64,000 nucleotides of DNA from assembly GCF_014137975.1 (NCBI RefSeq), contig NZ_JACGWZ010000007.1, positions 124,001-188,000 on the forward strand. The letters are read 5' to 3'. The position numbers were made by a program, and so were the translations under genes. The notes beneath the pieces are model-generated. The model had not been told where the DNA came from. It did no database searches and saw only the letters and a list, made by a program, of their open reading frames with translations. Shown here in pieces: positions 51,937-62,217 of the stretch (its first letter is position 1; every line of letters starts with the position of its first letter). The DNA comes from Halosaccharopolyspora lacisalsi (lineage in GTDB: Bacteria > Actinomycetota > Actinomycetes > Mycobacteriales > Pseudonocardiaceae).

Positions 51937-52476
51937 CCCCGGTTCGTCCCGCACCACCGTCGACATCGGCCGCACCAGCGGAAACCGTTGCCGCACCACC
52001 GTCATCCGCTCGTGAACCCGCTCCAGGTCCGGCTCGGCCACCAGCTCCACCAGACACCCCAGGACGTGATCGGAGGTCGTGACGAACCGCGCCGAGGTCT
52101 CCTCCAGCTGTCGACGGACCCGCGACGCGCTCCGCCCGTCCCCCTCGAGGACGCGCCCCAGCTCCGCCAGCGCCCGTACGTTCGGCAGCTCGGCCTCCAT
52201 CCGGCGGACGACGCCGCCCAGCTCGCGGCGAGCCGGTACGGAAGACACCGAGTCCACCGCACGAGCGGCTCGGCAAACGGCCTGGTCACAGTGATACCCC
52301 GCGCGGAACCACCGGTCCCGCGGCGGTTCCGCCTCCGCGGAGACGACCTTCGGCGAACGTGGAACCTCGTGCTCGGAGGCAGCGTGCTCGGGGCGCCGAC
52401 GCGCGGCGAGCATCACCACTCCCGCCCCGCAGATCCCCGACAGCAGCGCCACCACCAGTACCCAGAGCCCGACCAT
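51913..52476 (-). CDS. Hypothetical protein with N-terminal membrane anchor
   Basis: A 187-residue protein. One helix (LWVLVVALLSGICGAGVVML, 4-23), a linker, then an all-helical soluble domain (WFRAGYHCDQAVCRAARAVD ... ELVAEPDLERVHERM). No family recognised. Overlaps the convergent phosphatase gene. Confidence 0.6.
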   Translation of the reverse strand: MVGLWVLVVALLSGICGAGVVMLAARRRPEHAASEHEVPRSPKVVSAEAEPPRDRWFRAGYHCDQAVCRAARAVDSVSSVPARRELGGVVRRMEAELPNVRALAELGRVLEGDGRSASRVRRQLEETSARFVTTSDHVLGCLVELVAEPDLERVHERMTVVRQRFPLVRPMSTVVRDEPGSLVDVSG

Positions 52477-52602
52477 GTCACGTCGTCCCCTTCACTCGGC
52501 TCTCCGAGCGGCCCACGCCCCTCGTGGTCCGGAGAGCAGCGCCCCATAGCGACATCACTCCACTATGCGGCGGCGAGATCCCGTGCGCCTCGGGGAAAGT
52601 AC

Positions 52603-53121
52603 TCAAATACGAGCCGGTTCGCCGGCACGTGCGGCGGCTCGCCGCAGGAGCCAGAACACGGGCAGCAACACCGCCCACAGCACGGCCACGGCGCTGAAGA
52701 CGGGCAGCAGTGCCACGGTCACGTCGCGTCCCTCCACGCGGACGAGATCCGGGTTGTCCTCGTCGTACTCGACCCGAACGAGCTGTCCCTCCTTCAGCCG
52801 CGAGGGGTACAGCACACCGCCCGGCGGGTTGAACACGCGTCCGGATTCGGTGTTGAAGCGCACGGCCGTGCGCGTCAGGGAAGTGTCGACCACCTCGGCC
52901 ACGGCCGTGCCGCGCGAGTTCTCGATGGTGCGGTCGTTGATGAAACAGGCGATCAGCAGCATCAGCAAAAGCGCCGTGATCAGACCTCCCAGCGCCAGCA
53001 CCGCCCACGAAGCCAGCCGTCGCACTCGACGCCGTGTCCATCGGGGCGCCGCGGAGCCACCGTCCGTGTTCGCCTCGGCCGCAGCGCCCGCTGCGTCCCG
53101 CGAAAGCGCATCACCAGCCAC
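52603..53121 (-). CDS. DUF3592-type two-helix membrane protein
   Basis: A 172-residue protein. Helices at about 37-60 and 140-160 flank a beta-rich extracytoplasmic domain with the DUF3592 pattern (TAVRFNTESGRVFNPPGGVL, then GQLVRVEYDEDNPDLVRV). Function unknown. Divergent from menF with 88 bases between starts. Confidence 0.8.
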   Translation of the reverse strand: MAGDALSRDAAGAAAEANTDGGSAAPRWTRRRVRRLASWAVLALGGLITALLLMLLIACFINDRTIENSRGTAVAEVVDTSLTRTAVRFNTESGRVFNPPGGVLYPSRLKEGQLVRVEYDEDNPDLVRVEGRDVTVALLPVFSAVAVLWAVLLPVFWLLRRAAARAGEPARI

Positions 53122-53209
53122 AGTCGGCGATTGTAGGCGGGGGCCTCGGACGGACTCCGCTCCACCTCATCGGCAGCCGTGTCCCGCCCGTGGCACATAC
53201 CCTCGTCGG

Positions 53210-54481
53210 GTGGCGAACTCCCCCCGTGCCGTGACCGTCCGAACCCGCGAGATCCGTCCCGGAGACCCCTCGTACCACCCGCCGTTGCCGGAGCTTCCCC
53301 CGACGCACGAGCCGGTGAGCTGGATTCGCGACGGTGACGGGCTCGTGGGCTGGGGTGAGCTGGACCGCGTACACACCTCCGGACCCGCGCGGTTCGCGGA
53401 GGCCGACCGGTGGTGGCGGTCGATGCGCGCGCGGATGGGGATCGACGACGAGGTCCGGATCGCCGGTACCGGGCCGGTGGCCTTCGCCAGCCTCTCCTTC
53501 GACGCCGACCCCGGGACTTCGGTGATCACGATCCCCCGCGTCGTCGTCGGGCAGCGGAACGGAGTCCGCTGGATCACCACCGTCGGTGACTACGAGCCGG
53601 AGAGCGCACCACCGATCCGACGTCCGGGAACGATTCGCTACGGCGACGGCCACGTGGCCTCCACGGCGTACCGCGCGGCGGTGGCCGAGTCGGTTCGTCG
53701 CATGCGCGAACCCGGTGGTGCGAGCAAGATCGTACTCGCCCACGACCTGCTGGCCGCGACCTCGCGACCGCTCGACAGTCGATTCCTGCTGCGCAACCTG
53801 GCCACGCGGCACCCGAACTGCTGGACGTTCGCCGTGGACGGGCTCGTCGGCGCCACCCCCGAGCTCCTCCTGCGGCGCGAGGGCAGCGACGTGCACTCCC
53901 AGGTGCTGGCGGGCACGACCTGGCCGCGGGACAGCACCGACGCCGAGCTGCTGGCCAAGGAGCTGCTCTCCTCGGCCAAGAACCAGCGGGAGCACGTCCA
54001 CGCCGTGAACTCGCTGGCCACCAGCCTGCGCCCGTTCTGCGAGGAGTTGAGCGTGTCCGACGCGCCCGAGGTGCTCCGGCTGCGCAACGTGATGCACCTG
54101 GCCTCGACCGTGTCCGGACGACTGGAGCGCTCGGGAGACGCCGAGTCCACGCTGCTGCGTCTCGTGGGCGCGGTGCACCCGACAGCTGCGGTGGGCGGCA
54201 CGCCGACGGAGCAGGCCGTGCGCCTGATCGGCGAGCTGGAGGGCATGGATCGGGGGCGCTACGCCGGGCCCGTGGGGTGGGTCGACGGCGCGGACAACGG
54301 GGAGTTCGGCATCGCCCTGCGCTGCGCGCGGATCGAGGACCCGGGCGGCACGGACCGGGCGAGCACTCTCCGGCTGTTCGCGGGCTGCGGCATCGTCGCC
54401 GACTCCGATCCCGACGAGGAGACCGCCGAGGCCCAGGCCAAGCTGCTGCCCATCCGCGAAGCCCTCGAAGGGCTGCGGTGA
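53210..54481 (+). CDS. menF: Isochorismate synthase
   Basis: A 423-residue chorismate-using enzyme. KIVLAHDLLA, FAVDGLVGATPELLLRREGS, SAKNQREHVHAVNSLA, VHPTAAVGGTPTEQA and LFAGCGIVADSDPDEE are hallmarks. It converts chorismate to isochorismate for MenD. The GTG at 53210 has only a weak ribosome site; a leaderless transcript is possible. A siderophore role (EntC/DhbC type) is less likely given the men neighbours. Confidence 0.92.
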   Translation: MANSPRAVTVRTREIRPGDPSYHPPLPELPPTHEPVSWIRDGDGLVGWGELDRVHTSGPARFAEADRWWRSMRARMGIDDEVRIAGTGPVAFASLSFDADPGTSVITIPRVVVGQRNGVRWITTVGDYEPESAPPIRRPGTIRYGDGHVASTAYRAAVAESVRRMREPGGASKIVLAHDLLAATSRPLDSRFLLRNLATRHPNCWTFAVDGLVGATPELLLRREGSDVHSQVLAGTTWPRDSTDAELLAKELLSSAKNQREHVHAVNSLATSLRPFCEELSVSDAPEVLRLRNVMHLASTVSGRLERSGDAESTLLRLVGAVHPTAAVGGTPTEQAVRLIGELEGMDRGRYAGPVGWVDGADNGEFGIALRCARIEDPGGTDRASTLRLFAGCGIVADSDPDEETAEAQAKLLPIREALEGLR

Positions 54482-54580
54482 CGCCTTCGGACGTTCACAC
54501 CAGCCGCGCGAGGAAAGCCCGCCACCGCCGCTCTCCGGGAACTGCGCGAAGAGAACCGACCTCACGACTGACCGAAAGAA

Positions 54581-54617
54581 CGAGGGGCGCCTCCCCCGGC
54601 GAGGAAGACGCCCCTCG
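54581..54617. terminator. Bidirectional hairpin terminator
   Basis: Nine-base arms (54581-54589 with 54609-54617) and a 19-base loop between menF and the convergent M1 peptidase gene. Confidence 0.7.
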
Positions 54618-54632
54618 GATCGGTCGAGCGGG

Positions 54633-56147
54633 TCAGTGCTGGTGGCGCTGACTGAGCAGCTCGTGGGTGCGGTTCAGCTCGGCGACGGCCTTCGGCTCCG
54701 GAGCGACGGCGGCGGTGCGCGCGGCGGTCTGCGCCGGAACGCCCGTCACCTCACCGGCCGCGGGCTTGCCCTTGGAGAACAGCCACGCGTCGAAGAACTC
54801 GTCGAGCTGCTGGCCCGAGGTCCTCTCGGCCAGGGCGATGAACTCATCGACCGCGGCGTTACCACCGCGCTGCTGCTCGACCCAGGTGCGCACGGTGTCG
54901 AACAGCGCCTGATCGCCGATGCGGTTGCGCAGCGCGTGCAACGTCATCGCGCCACGGTCGTAGACCGAGGCGTGGAACAGGTTCTCCACCCCGGGATCAC
55001 CCGGCGTGACCTGCCAGATCTCGTGGTCGGCCGGGTACGCCGAGTAGTAGTGGTCGAACAGCTCCTGGGCGGTGCTGGTGCCCTGGGCCTCCGACCACAT
55101 CCACTCCGCGTAGGTCGCGAAGCCCTCGTTGATCCAGATCTCGCTCCACTCCTCGACGGCGATCGAGTCGCCGAACCACTGGTGGGCGTTCTCGTGGACC
55201 ACCACGGAGACGTTGGAGCCGCGCTGGAAGAACAGGGGACTGTAGACCGGCCGGGTCTGGGTCTCCAGGGCGAAACCCATGTCCGTGTCGTCGGAGACCA
55301 CACCGCCCTGGTGGTGGAACGGGTACTCGCCGACCAGGCCGGACAGGAAGTCCACCACCTCGGGCGTCCGCTCGATGCTGGCCTTGGCCGCGCCCTCGAA
55401 CCTGCCGAGGTCGTCGCCGTAGGCGGTGACGAACGAGTCACCCACCTTGCCGTTGACCTCGTACTGCCCGACGGCCATGAACGCGAGGTAGGTGGCGCTG
55501 GGCTCGGTCATCCGCCACTTCCAGGTGGTCCAGCCCGCCAGCTCAGACCTGCCGGTGTTCATTCCGTTGGCCAGTACCTCGGTGCCGTTCGGGACGGTCG
55601 CGGAAATGTCGAAGGTGGCCTTGTCGCTGGGGTGGTCGCTGCTGGGGAACCACCACTCGGCGACCTGCGGCTGCCCGACCGCCAGCGCACCGTCGTCGGT
55701 CCTGATCCACGGGTTCTCGCCGTCCACCTCGACCTTCGACGGCGTGCCCGAGTACTCCACGACGAAGGTCGCCAGGCTGCCCTCGGCGAGCGTGCCCGCC
55801 GGGTTCACCGTGACCTCGCTGCCCGACTCGCGGGTGAACTCGGCCCGCTCACCGTTGACCCGCACCGACTCGACGCCCAGCGCGAAGTCGAGGTTGAACG
55901 TGGTCAGCTCCTTGGTCGGCTCGGCCACGATCGTCGTGGTGCCCCGCAGGTGATCGGTCTCCGGTTGGTACCGCACCCTGATGTCGTAGTGGGACACGTC
56001 GTAGCCGCCGTTGCCGGCGTGGGGGAAGTACTCGTCACCCACGCCGGGCGCGCCCGGCCCGGCCGCACCGGCCAGGGCCGGTGTCGCGAGCATCCCCGCC
56101 GCGCAGCAGGCCGCGGCCGTGGCACGCAAACCTAGTCTTCGAAACAC
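54633..56147 (-). CDS. Secreted M1-family zinc metallopeptidase (2)
   Basis: A 504-residue protein. Signal peptide (LGLRATAAACCAAGMLATPA ... LAGAAG, about 5-30), M1 fold with HENAH at 318-322 and E341 in INEGFATYAEW. A C-terminal Ala-rich tail (VPAQTAARTAAVAPEPKAVA) is extra compared with paralogue 1. GTG start with a strong GAGGAGGT upstream. Located among men genes. Confidence 0.92.
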   Translation of the reverse strand: MFRRLGLRATAAACCAAGMLATPALAGAAGPGAPGVGDEYFPHAGNGGYDVSHYDIRVRYQPETDHLRGTTTIVAEPTKELTTFNLDFALGVESVRVNGERAEFTRESGSEVTVNPAGTLAEGSLATFVVEYSGTPSKVEVDGENPWIRTDDGALAVGQPQVAEWWFPSSDHPSDKATFDISATVPNGTEVLANGMNTGRSELAGWTTWKWRMTEPSATYLAFMAVGQYEVNGKVGDSFVTAYGDDLGRFEGAAKASIERTPEVVDFLSGLVGEYPFHHQGGVVSDDTDMGFALETQTRPVYSPLFFQRGSNVSVVVHENAHQWFGDSIAVEEWSEIWINEGFATYAEWMWSEAQGTSTAQELFDHYYSAYPADHEIWQVTPGDPGVENLFHASVYDRGAMTLHALRNRIGDQALFDTVRTWVEQQRGGNAAVDEFIALAERTSGQQLDEFFDAWLFSKGKPAAGEVTGVPAQTAARTAAVAPEPKAVAELNRTHELLSQRHQH

Positions 56148-56302
56148 TGATTACCTCCTCGGACACCGGAACCCGTCGTAGTCGAACGAGCACGCGGTGC
56201 GACTCCCGTGGTCCGAGAAGAGACTATGCGCGCGAGCACGACGCCGCGAGCACGGCGCGTTCACGATTTTTCCCGGAGGATCGGCGAAATCCGGGAAAAC
56301 CG

Positions 56303-57982
56303 CTACCCCAGCACGGCCGAGGAGACGACGGTACGCAGCCGCTCGTGAACGTCGCGCAACTCCTCGCGCCCGGCCCGGATCTCCACGACCCGCAGACCGG
56401 GACGGGAACGCAGGGCCTCCCGGAACTCGGATCGCTGCCGCACCACCACGTGTTCGACCCCGTGAGCCGCGCACAGCGACCCGAGGTCGGTTCCGTGCGG
56501 GGTACCGAAGACGCGTTCGAACGACGCCCCGTGCTCCGGGGAACCCTGCTCCAGCAGGGAGAAGATCCCGCCACCGTCGTCGTTGAACACCACGACGGTC
56601 AGGTCCGGCCGCTGCTCGGCCGGTCCCAGCAGCAACCCGTTGCTGTCGTGCAGGAACGTCAGGTCCCCGAGCAGCGCGTAGGAGGGCCCGTCGTGGGCCA
56701 GAGCAGCCCCGACCGCCGTCGACACCGTGCCGTCGATGCCGGCCACGCCCCGGTTGCGGTGCACGACCACGTCCGGGCGGTGCCGCCCGGCCAGTGCCAC
56801 GTCCCTGGACGGGTTCGAGGCCCCCAGCACGAACAGCGCCCCGGACGGCAGGGCATCCACCACGTCACTGGCCACCACCGGCCCGGTGGGCCAGTGCTCC
56901 AGGTCCAGCGCCGAGTGAAGCGCGGCGGAGACCTTGTGGTCGGCCTGCTGCCAGGCGGTCAGCCAGTCGGGGTCGTGCGACACCGACGCGGACCCCACCG
57001 TCGAGGCGACCTCCACCACGTCGTGCGCGGGCGCGGGCCAGACGTCGGGGTCGGAGTGCACCAGCAGCGTCTCCACGTCCCGGTCCGCCAGCAAGCGCTG
57101 CACCTGGCGAAACACCGTCGGCCGCCCGACGCACACCACTTGCTCGGGGCGGTGGGCGTCGAGAAACCCGGGCAGGTCCAGCAGCCACATGCCGGCGGAC
57201 ACGACGTTGGTTCCGGCGACCCCCACACCACCGGACTCCGCCAGCAACGGCCATCCCAGCCGCCGCGCCCAGTCGGCGGCTTCCTCGGTGGCGTCGTCGG
57301 CCACCAGCACCAGCCCGCGCGAGGAACGCACCGAAGTCAGCCCCGCGTCGTGGGAGGGGACCTCCCCGGGAACGGTCCAGGCCACCCCGCCCGAACGGCC
57401 TTCGAGCGACTCGCACCACTCGTGGTCCCCGGTCGGTACCAGCGGCTCCCGCAGCGGGATGTTGACGTGCACCGGAGCGCACCGGCGACGCCCGCCCCCG
57501 CGCGCCGCATTGGCGGCCCGGCAGATCTGGCTGCGCCAGTAGGCGTTCTGGCCCGGACGGTGCTCGGCCACGGCCAGCTCGTCGAACCAGCGCGTCTGAG
57601 TGCCGTAGAGGTGGTGTTGGTCGATGGTCTGGTTGGCACCCGCCGCCCGCAGTTCCGGCGGCCGGTCGGCGGTGAGCACGATCAGCGGCACGGCGGAGTG
57701 CCACGCCTCGCTCACGGCCGGATGCAGGTTCGCCGCGGCCGTGCCCGAGGTGCACACCACGGCCACCGGGCGCGCACCGGCGTCGGCCAGCCCCAGCGCC
57801 AGGAAACCGGCGCTGCGCTCGTCGATGCGCACGTGCAGGTTCACCCGCCCGGCCTCGGCGGCCTCGTGCAGCGCGAAGGCCAACGGCGCATTGCGCGATC
57901 CCGGTGACAGCACCACGTGGTGCACGCCGTTGCGCACCAACTCATCAATGATCACTCCGGACTGTGCCGCGGAGGGATTCAC
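56303..57982 (-). CDS. menD: SEPHCHC synthase MenD
   Basis: A 559-residue ThDP enzyme. N-terminal VVLSPGSRNAPLAFALHEAA and IDERSAGFLALGLA carry the catalytic Glu. ADRPPELRAAGANQTIDQHH is typical of MenD, and GDLTFLHDSNGLLLGP binds ThDP/Mg. It joins isochorismate and 2-oxoglutarate. GTG start, divergent from menB with 98 bases between. Confidence 0.96.
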   Translation of the reverse strand: MNPSAAQSGVIIDELVRNGVHHVVLSPGSRNAPLAFALHEAAEAGRVNLHVRIDERSAGFLALGLADAGARPVAVVCTSGTAAANLHPAVSEAWHSAVPLIVLTADRPPELRAAGANQTIDQHHLYGTQTRWFDELAVAEHRPGQNAYWRSQICRAANAARGGGRRRCAPVHVNIPLREPLVPTGDHEWCESLEGRSGGVAWTVPGEVPSHDAGLTSVRSSRGLVLVADDATEEAADWARRLGWPLLAESGGVGVAGTNVVSAGMWLLDLPGFLDAHRPEQVVCVGRPTVFRQVQRLLADRDVETLLVHSDPDVWPAPAHDVVEVASTVGSASVSHDPDWLTAWQQADHKVSAALHSALDLEHWPTGPVVASDVVDALPSGALFVLGASNPSRDVALAGRHRPDVVVHRNRGVAGIDGTVSTAVGAALAHDGPSYALLGDLTFLHDSNGLLLGPAEQRPDLTVVVFNDDGGGIFSLLEQGSPEHGASFERVFGTPHGTDLGSLCAAHGVEHVVVRQRSEFREALRSRPGLRVVEIRAGREELRDVHERLRTVVSSAVLG

Positions 57983-58080
57983 CCGATCACCCCGAACCTC
58001 CCCGAGAGGACATACCGCACCGCGAGAACACCCGGTGGTACCCGCCGACTTGGCGCTTCGACCCCCTTATTGTCCCAGGG

Positions 58081-59004
<924 letters not shown>

Positions 59005-59092
59005 ACCCGGGAGCATCGGCAGTGGCGTAGCCGACTATGGCCGTTCTCGCAGCCCGGTGCGGCCCACCGGGGATCACGCGGACACTGGAGGC

Positions 59093-60325
59093 ATGGCCAG
59101 CACGCGGGAACTCCAGACGCTTACGGTACCGACGGGAACGCGAGCGGTGGAGGTCCTCCCCGCCCTGCGGCGAGCGCTCGACGGCGACGGACCCGCGCTG
59201 CTGCCCCTCGCCGAGGACGAGCCCACGGTGGCTCGGCGAGTCGGCGAAGCGCTCGGTGCCGGCGAGCCGCTGGAACCCGGCGAGGACGACCCCGCCGACC
59301 CGACGGCCCTGGTCCTCGCCACTTCCGGCTCGACGGGCACCCCCAAGGGCGTGCTGCTGAGCGCTTCGGCGCTGCGGGCCTCGGCCACGGCCACGCACCG
59401 GCACCTCGGCGGAGACGGTCACTGGCTGCTGGCCATGCCCGCCCACCACATCGCGGGCATCCAGGTACTGATCCGCTCGCTGCTGGCGGGAACGCCCCCG
59501 GGAGTCGTCGACACCACCGACGGCTTCCGCCCGGACGGCTTCGCCGCAGCCGCTCGACGCGTGCCCGCCCACGGACCGCGCTACACGGCTCTGGTCCCCA
59601 CGCAGCTCACTCGGTTGCTCGACGACGGTGGAGCGGGGCTGACGGCGCTTCGCGAGTTCGACGCCGTGCTCCTCGGTGGTTCGGCCACCCCGCCCGCGCT
59701 GCTCCGGCGAGCCGACGAGTCCGGCGTCCGGGTGGTCACGACCTACGGCATGAGCGAGACCTCCGGTGGTTGCGTCTACGACGGTGTCCCGCTGGAGGGG
59801 GTGCGGGTGCACCTCGACGACGAACCGGGCGCGATCGGTCTCACCGGTCCGATGCTGGCCAGGGGCTACCGCCGCGATCCCGCTACGGAGGCCTTCTCCG
59901 CGGGCTGGTTCCGCACCGGGGACCTGGGACGCTGGCACGGCGGCCGGCTGGACGTGCTCGGACGTGCCGACGACGTCGTCATCACCGGAGGCGTCAACGT
60001 CGCCCCGATCGCCGTCGAACGGATCCTGACCCAGGACCCGCGGGTCCGGGAGGCGTGCGTGCTCGGTGTTCCGGACGCCGAGTGGGGGCAGTCCGTGGCC
60101 GCCGCCGTCGTCCCGGCCGACCTCACCACGCCCCCGGCCGTCGAGGAGCTGCGCGCGGCGGTGCGTGAACAGGCGGGCACGGCAGCCGCCCCCAAGCACG
60201 TCTCCTTCTTCGAGGAACTCCCCGTGCGGGGCCCCGGCAAACCCGACCGACGGGCTTTGCGGGAGGCGCTGGCCGGGCCGGAGAACTCGATGCGCGAAGA
60301 TGTTTCACATGGCCACAGTCGCTGA
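59093..60325 (+). CDS. menE: o-Succinylbenzoate-CoA ligase
   Basis: A 410-residue acyl-CoA synthetase, short like other actinobacterial MenE. The AMP loop is LATSGSTGTPKGVLLSASAL, with TYGMSETSGGCVYDG, WFRTGDLGRW, and GRADDVVITGGVNVAP. GGAGG precedes the ATG. Overlaps menA by 17 bases. Confidence 0.95.
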   Translation: MASTRELQTLTVPTGTRAVEVLPALRRALDGDGPALLPLAEDEPTVARRVGEALGAGEPLEPGEDDPADPTALVLATSGSTGTPKGVLLSASALRASATATHRHLGGDGHWLLAMPAHHIAGIQVLIRSLLAGTPPGVVDTTDGFRPDGFAAAARRVPAHGPRYTALVPTQLTRLLDDGGAGLTALREFDAVLLGGSATPPALLRRADESGVRVVTTYGMSETSGGCVYDGVPLEGVRVHLDDEPGAIGLTGPMLARGYRRDPATEAFSAGWFRTGDLGRWHGGRLDVLGRADDVVITGGVNVAPIAVERILTQDPRVREACVLGVPDAEWGQSVAAAVVPADLTTPPAVEELRAAVREQAGTAAAPKHVSFFEELPVRGPGKPDRRALREALAGPENSMREDVSHGHSR

Positions 60326-61181
60326 ATGGATCGAAGGAGCTCGCGTCCGAACCTGGCCGAACGCGATCGCCCCCGTTCTCGCCGGGACCGGGGCCGCGGC
60401 GGGCACCGACGCGTTCGACCTCCCGCTGGCCGCCCTGTCCTTGGCGGTGGCGCTGCTGCTGATCACCGGCGTCAACTTCGCCAACGACTACTCCGACGGA
60501 ATCCGGGGCACCGACGACGACCGCACAGGGCCACAACGGCTCGTGGGCTCCGGAACGGTCGCCGCACGATCCGTCCGCGCGGCGGCCTTCACCTGCTTCG
60601 GCCTCGCCGCCGTCGCCGGCATCGGCGTGGTCCTGCTCAGCGAACACTGGTGGCTGCTCGCCGTCGGGGCCGCGTGCATCGCGGGGGCGTGGTTCTACAC
60701 CGGTGGCAGGCACCCCTACGGTTACGCCGGGTTGGGCGAGCTGGCGGTGTTCGTGTTCTTCGGCCCCGTAGCGGTGCTGGGCACCCTCTACGTGCAGGCC
60801 GACACCGTCACCGGCTCCGGTATCGGAGCGGCCGTGGCCATCGGTTCCTTCTCCAGTGCGGTGCTGGTCGCCAACAACCTCCGCGACATTCCCAACGACA
60901 CCGTCAGCGGCAAACGCACGCTGGCCGTGATGCTCGGGGACCGCGACACCCGCACCCTCTACATCACGCTGGTGCTCGTGCCCTTCCTGATCACGACGGT
61001 GACCGGGCTCAGCAACACGCCGGCGCTGCTCGGGTTCCTGGCGCTACCGTTGCTGATCCCCTCGATACGCGCGGTCGCGCGCGGGTCGACGGGGCTCAAG
61101 CTCCTTCCCGCCCTGCGCGACACCGGGCTGGCCATGCTCGGCTGGGCCGTGGCCAGCGGCATCACCCTCGCCCTGGGATAG
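60309..61181 (+). CDS. menA: 1,4-dihydroxy-2-naphthoate polyprenyltransferase
   Basis: A 290-residue UbiA-family membrane enzyme with eight or nine helices. The two Asp-rich motifs are NFANDYSDGIRGTDDD and NNLRDIPNDTVSGKRT. It attaches the polyprenyl chain made by the synthase at 30943-31980. An ATG three codons earlier is possible. Starts inside menE. Confidence 0.95.
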   Translation: MATVAEWIEGARVRTWPNAIAPVLAGTGAAAGTDAFDLPLAALSLAVALLLITGVNFANDYSDGIRGTDDDRTGPQRLVGSGTVAARSVRAAAFTCFGLAAVAGIGVVLLSEHWWLLAVGAACIAGAWFYTGGRHPYGYAGLGELAVFVFFGPVAVLGTLYVQADTVTGSGIGAAVAIGSFSSAVLVANNLRDIPNDTVSGKRTLAVMLGDRDTRTLYITLVLVPFLITTVTGLSNTPALLGFLALPLLIPSIRAVARGSTGLKLLPALRDTGLAMLGWAVASGITLALG

Positions 61182-61185
61182 CGCG

Positions 61186-61213
61186 CTACGGGCCGCCGGT
61201 CGGCGGCCCGTAG
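61186..61213. terminator. Bidirectional hairpin terminator
   Basis: Perfect 12-bp arms (61186-61197 with 61202-61213), four-base loop, between menA and the convergent membrane-protein gene. Confidence 0.85.
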
Positions 61214-61217
61214 TACT

Positions 61218-61730
61218 TCAGCGGCGACGTGGAAGTGCCGCCTTCAGGTCCGAAACCTTCACACCAGAGGCCAGCAAGAACATCATCGCCAGCGGAGCGA
61301 CCGCGAGAACGGCCACTCCCACCTGGAAAAGCCTACTGTGGGCCAGCAGGTACATGTGGTAACCCGACCCGGAATACACCTTGACCGGACTGGCACAACG
61401 CATGGCCGCCGACCCCGCGAACCACGGTTCCCGCGTCACGTACCCCTTGCTCCTTTTCAGCTTCGAGAAGGTCACGGTCCGGTGTTCGCCGTTCACGGGG
61501 CAGACCTGACAAGCCAGCGACCTCTTCTTGCCGACCTTCGCCGGACGCTCGATCAGAATCGGACCGTCGTTCCAGCGATACTCCTCGGTACGCGACGTAC
61601 CGCTCTCGAACGAGGCCAGCCCGAGTCTGGTGTAACTGAACGTCGCCACCCCGTACAACACGGCGAATGCCACAATCACGAGAAGCGCCCACGTAATCGC
61701 CGCACTCCACATGACCTTCCTTTTCGTCAT
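61218..61730 (-). CDS. Two-helix membrane protein of unknown function
   Basis: A 170-residue protein from MTKRKVMWSAA. Helices at about 7-30 and 133-155 flank an extracytoplasmic domain with three Cys (LACQVCPVNGEHRTV and AMRCASP), similar in layout to DUF3592-type proteins but without a clear match. Last gene of the leftward type VII-like cluster. Confidence 0.6.
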   Translation of the reverse strand: MTKRKVMWSAAITWALLVIVAFAVLYGVATFSYTRLGLASFESGTSRTEEYRWNDGPILIERPAKVGKKRSLACQVCPVNGEHRTVTFSKLKRSKGYVTREPWFAGSAAMRCASPVKVYSGSGYHMYLLAHSRLFQVGVAVLAVAPLAMMFLLASGVKVSDLKAALPRRR

Positions 61731-61746
61731 TCTTCCCAATCACCAT

Positions 61747-62191
61747 TCACCGGAGGAACGCGTCCGGCGGTTCGTCTTCGTCCTCGAGGTCGGGGGCAGG
61801 CCGGTTCGGGTCGGATTCGAGGATGTCATCGAGGTCGTGCCCCTCGTCGAGGAGTTCCTTGACATGCCGCATGTTCGGAATTCCCGCGGAGAACGCCCGC
61901 TGCACCCCCTCGTCCTGCAACGCACGCCCCTCGGACACGTCGTTCCAGGTGAGCTCCCCCCTCGTCGGTACGCCGCTGCAGAGCGCTGATCTCCTCGGGA
62001 GCCTTACCGGCACGAACAAGCCGTTCGACCTGCTCCACCTGGTCCCGGGACAACTTGCTGTCCGGCAGTGAGGCGTTCATCTCCTCCGCTCGTGCCTCGG
62101 CACGCTCGGCTTCGGCCAGCGCCTCCTCGAGGGCGGCCTCCGCCTCGCGGATCGCGGGAGTCTTCCAGCCGTTCTCGTTCACGTCATTCAC
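61747..62191 (-). pseudogene. Hypothetical protein gene split by a one-base frameshift in a G6 run
   Basis: The first frame runs from MNDVNENGWKTPAIREAEAA through a coiled coil (EEALAEAERAEARAEEM) to RRTDEGG. The second continues as ELTWNDVSEGRALQDEG ... DDILESDPNRPAPDLEDE. They join if the run of six G (minus strand) at about 61956-61961 had five. The joined product is 147 residues. Either a real mutation, a slippery site, or a sequencing error. Confidence 0.65.
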
Positions 62192-62217
62192 CTTCCGAAC
62201 ACCGCACGACAGCGGAC

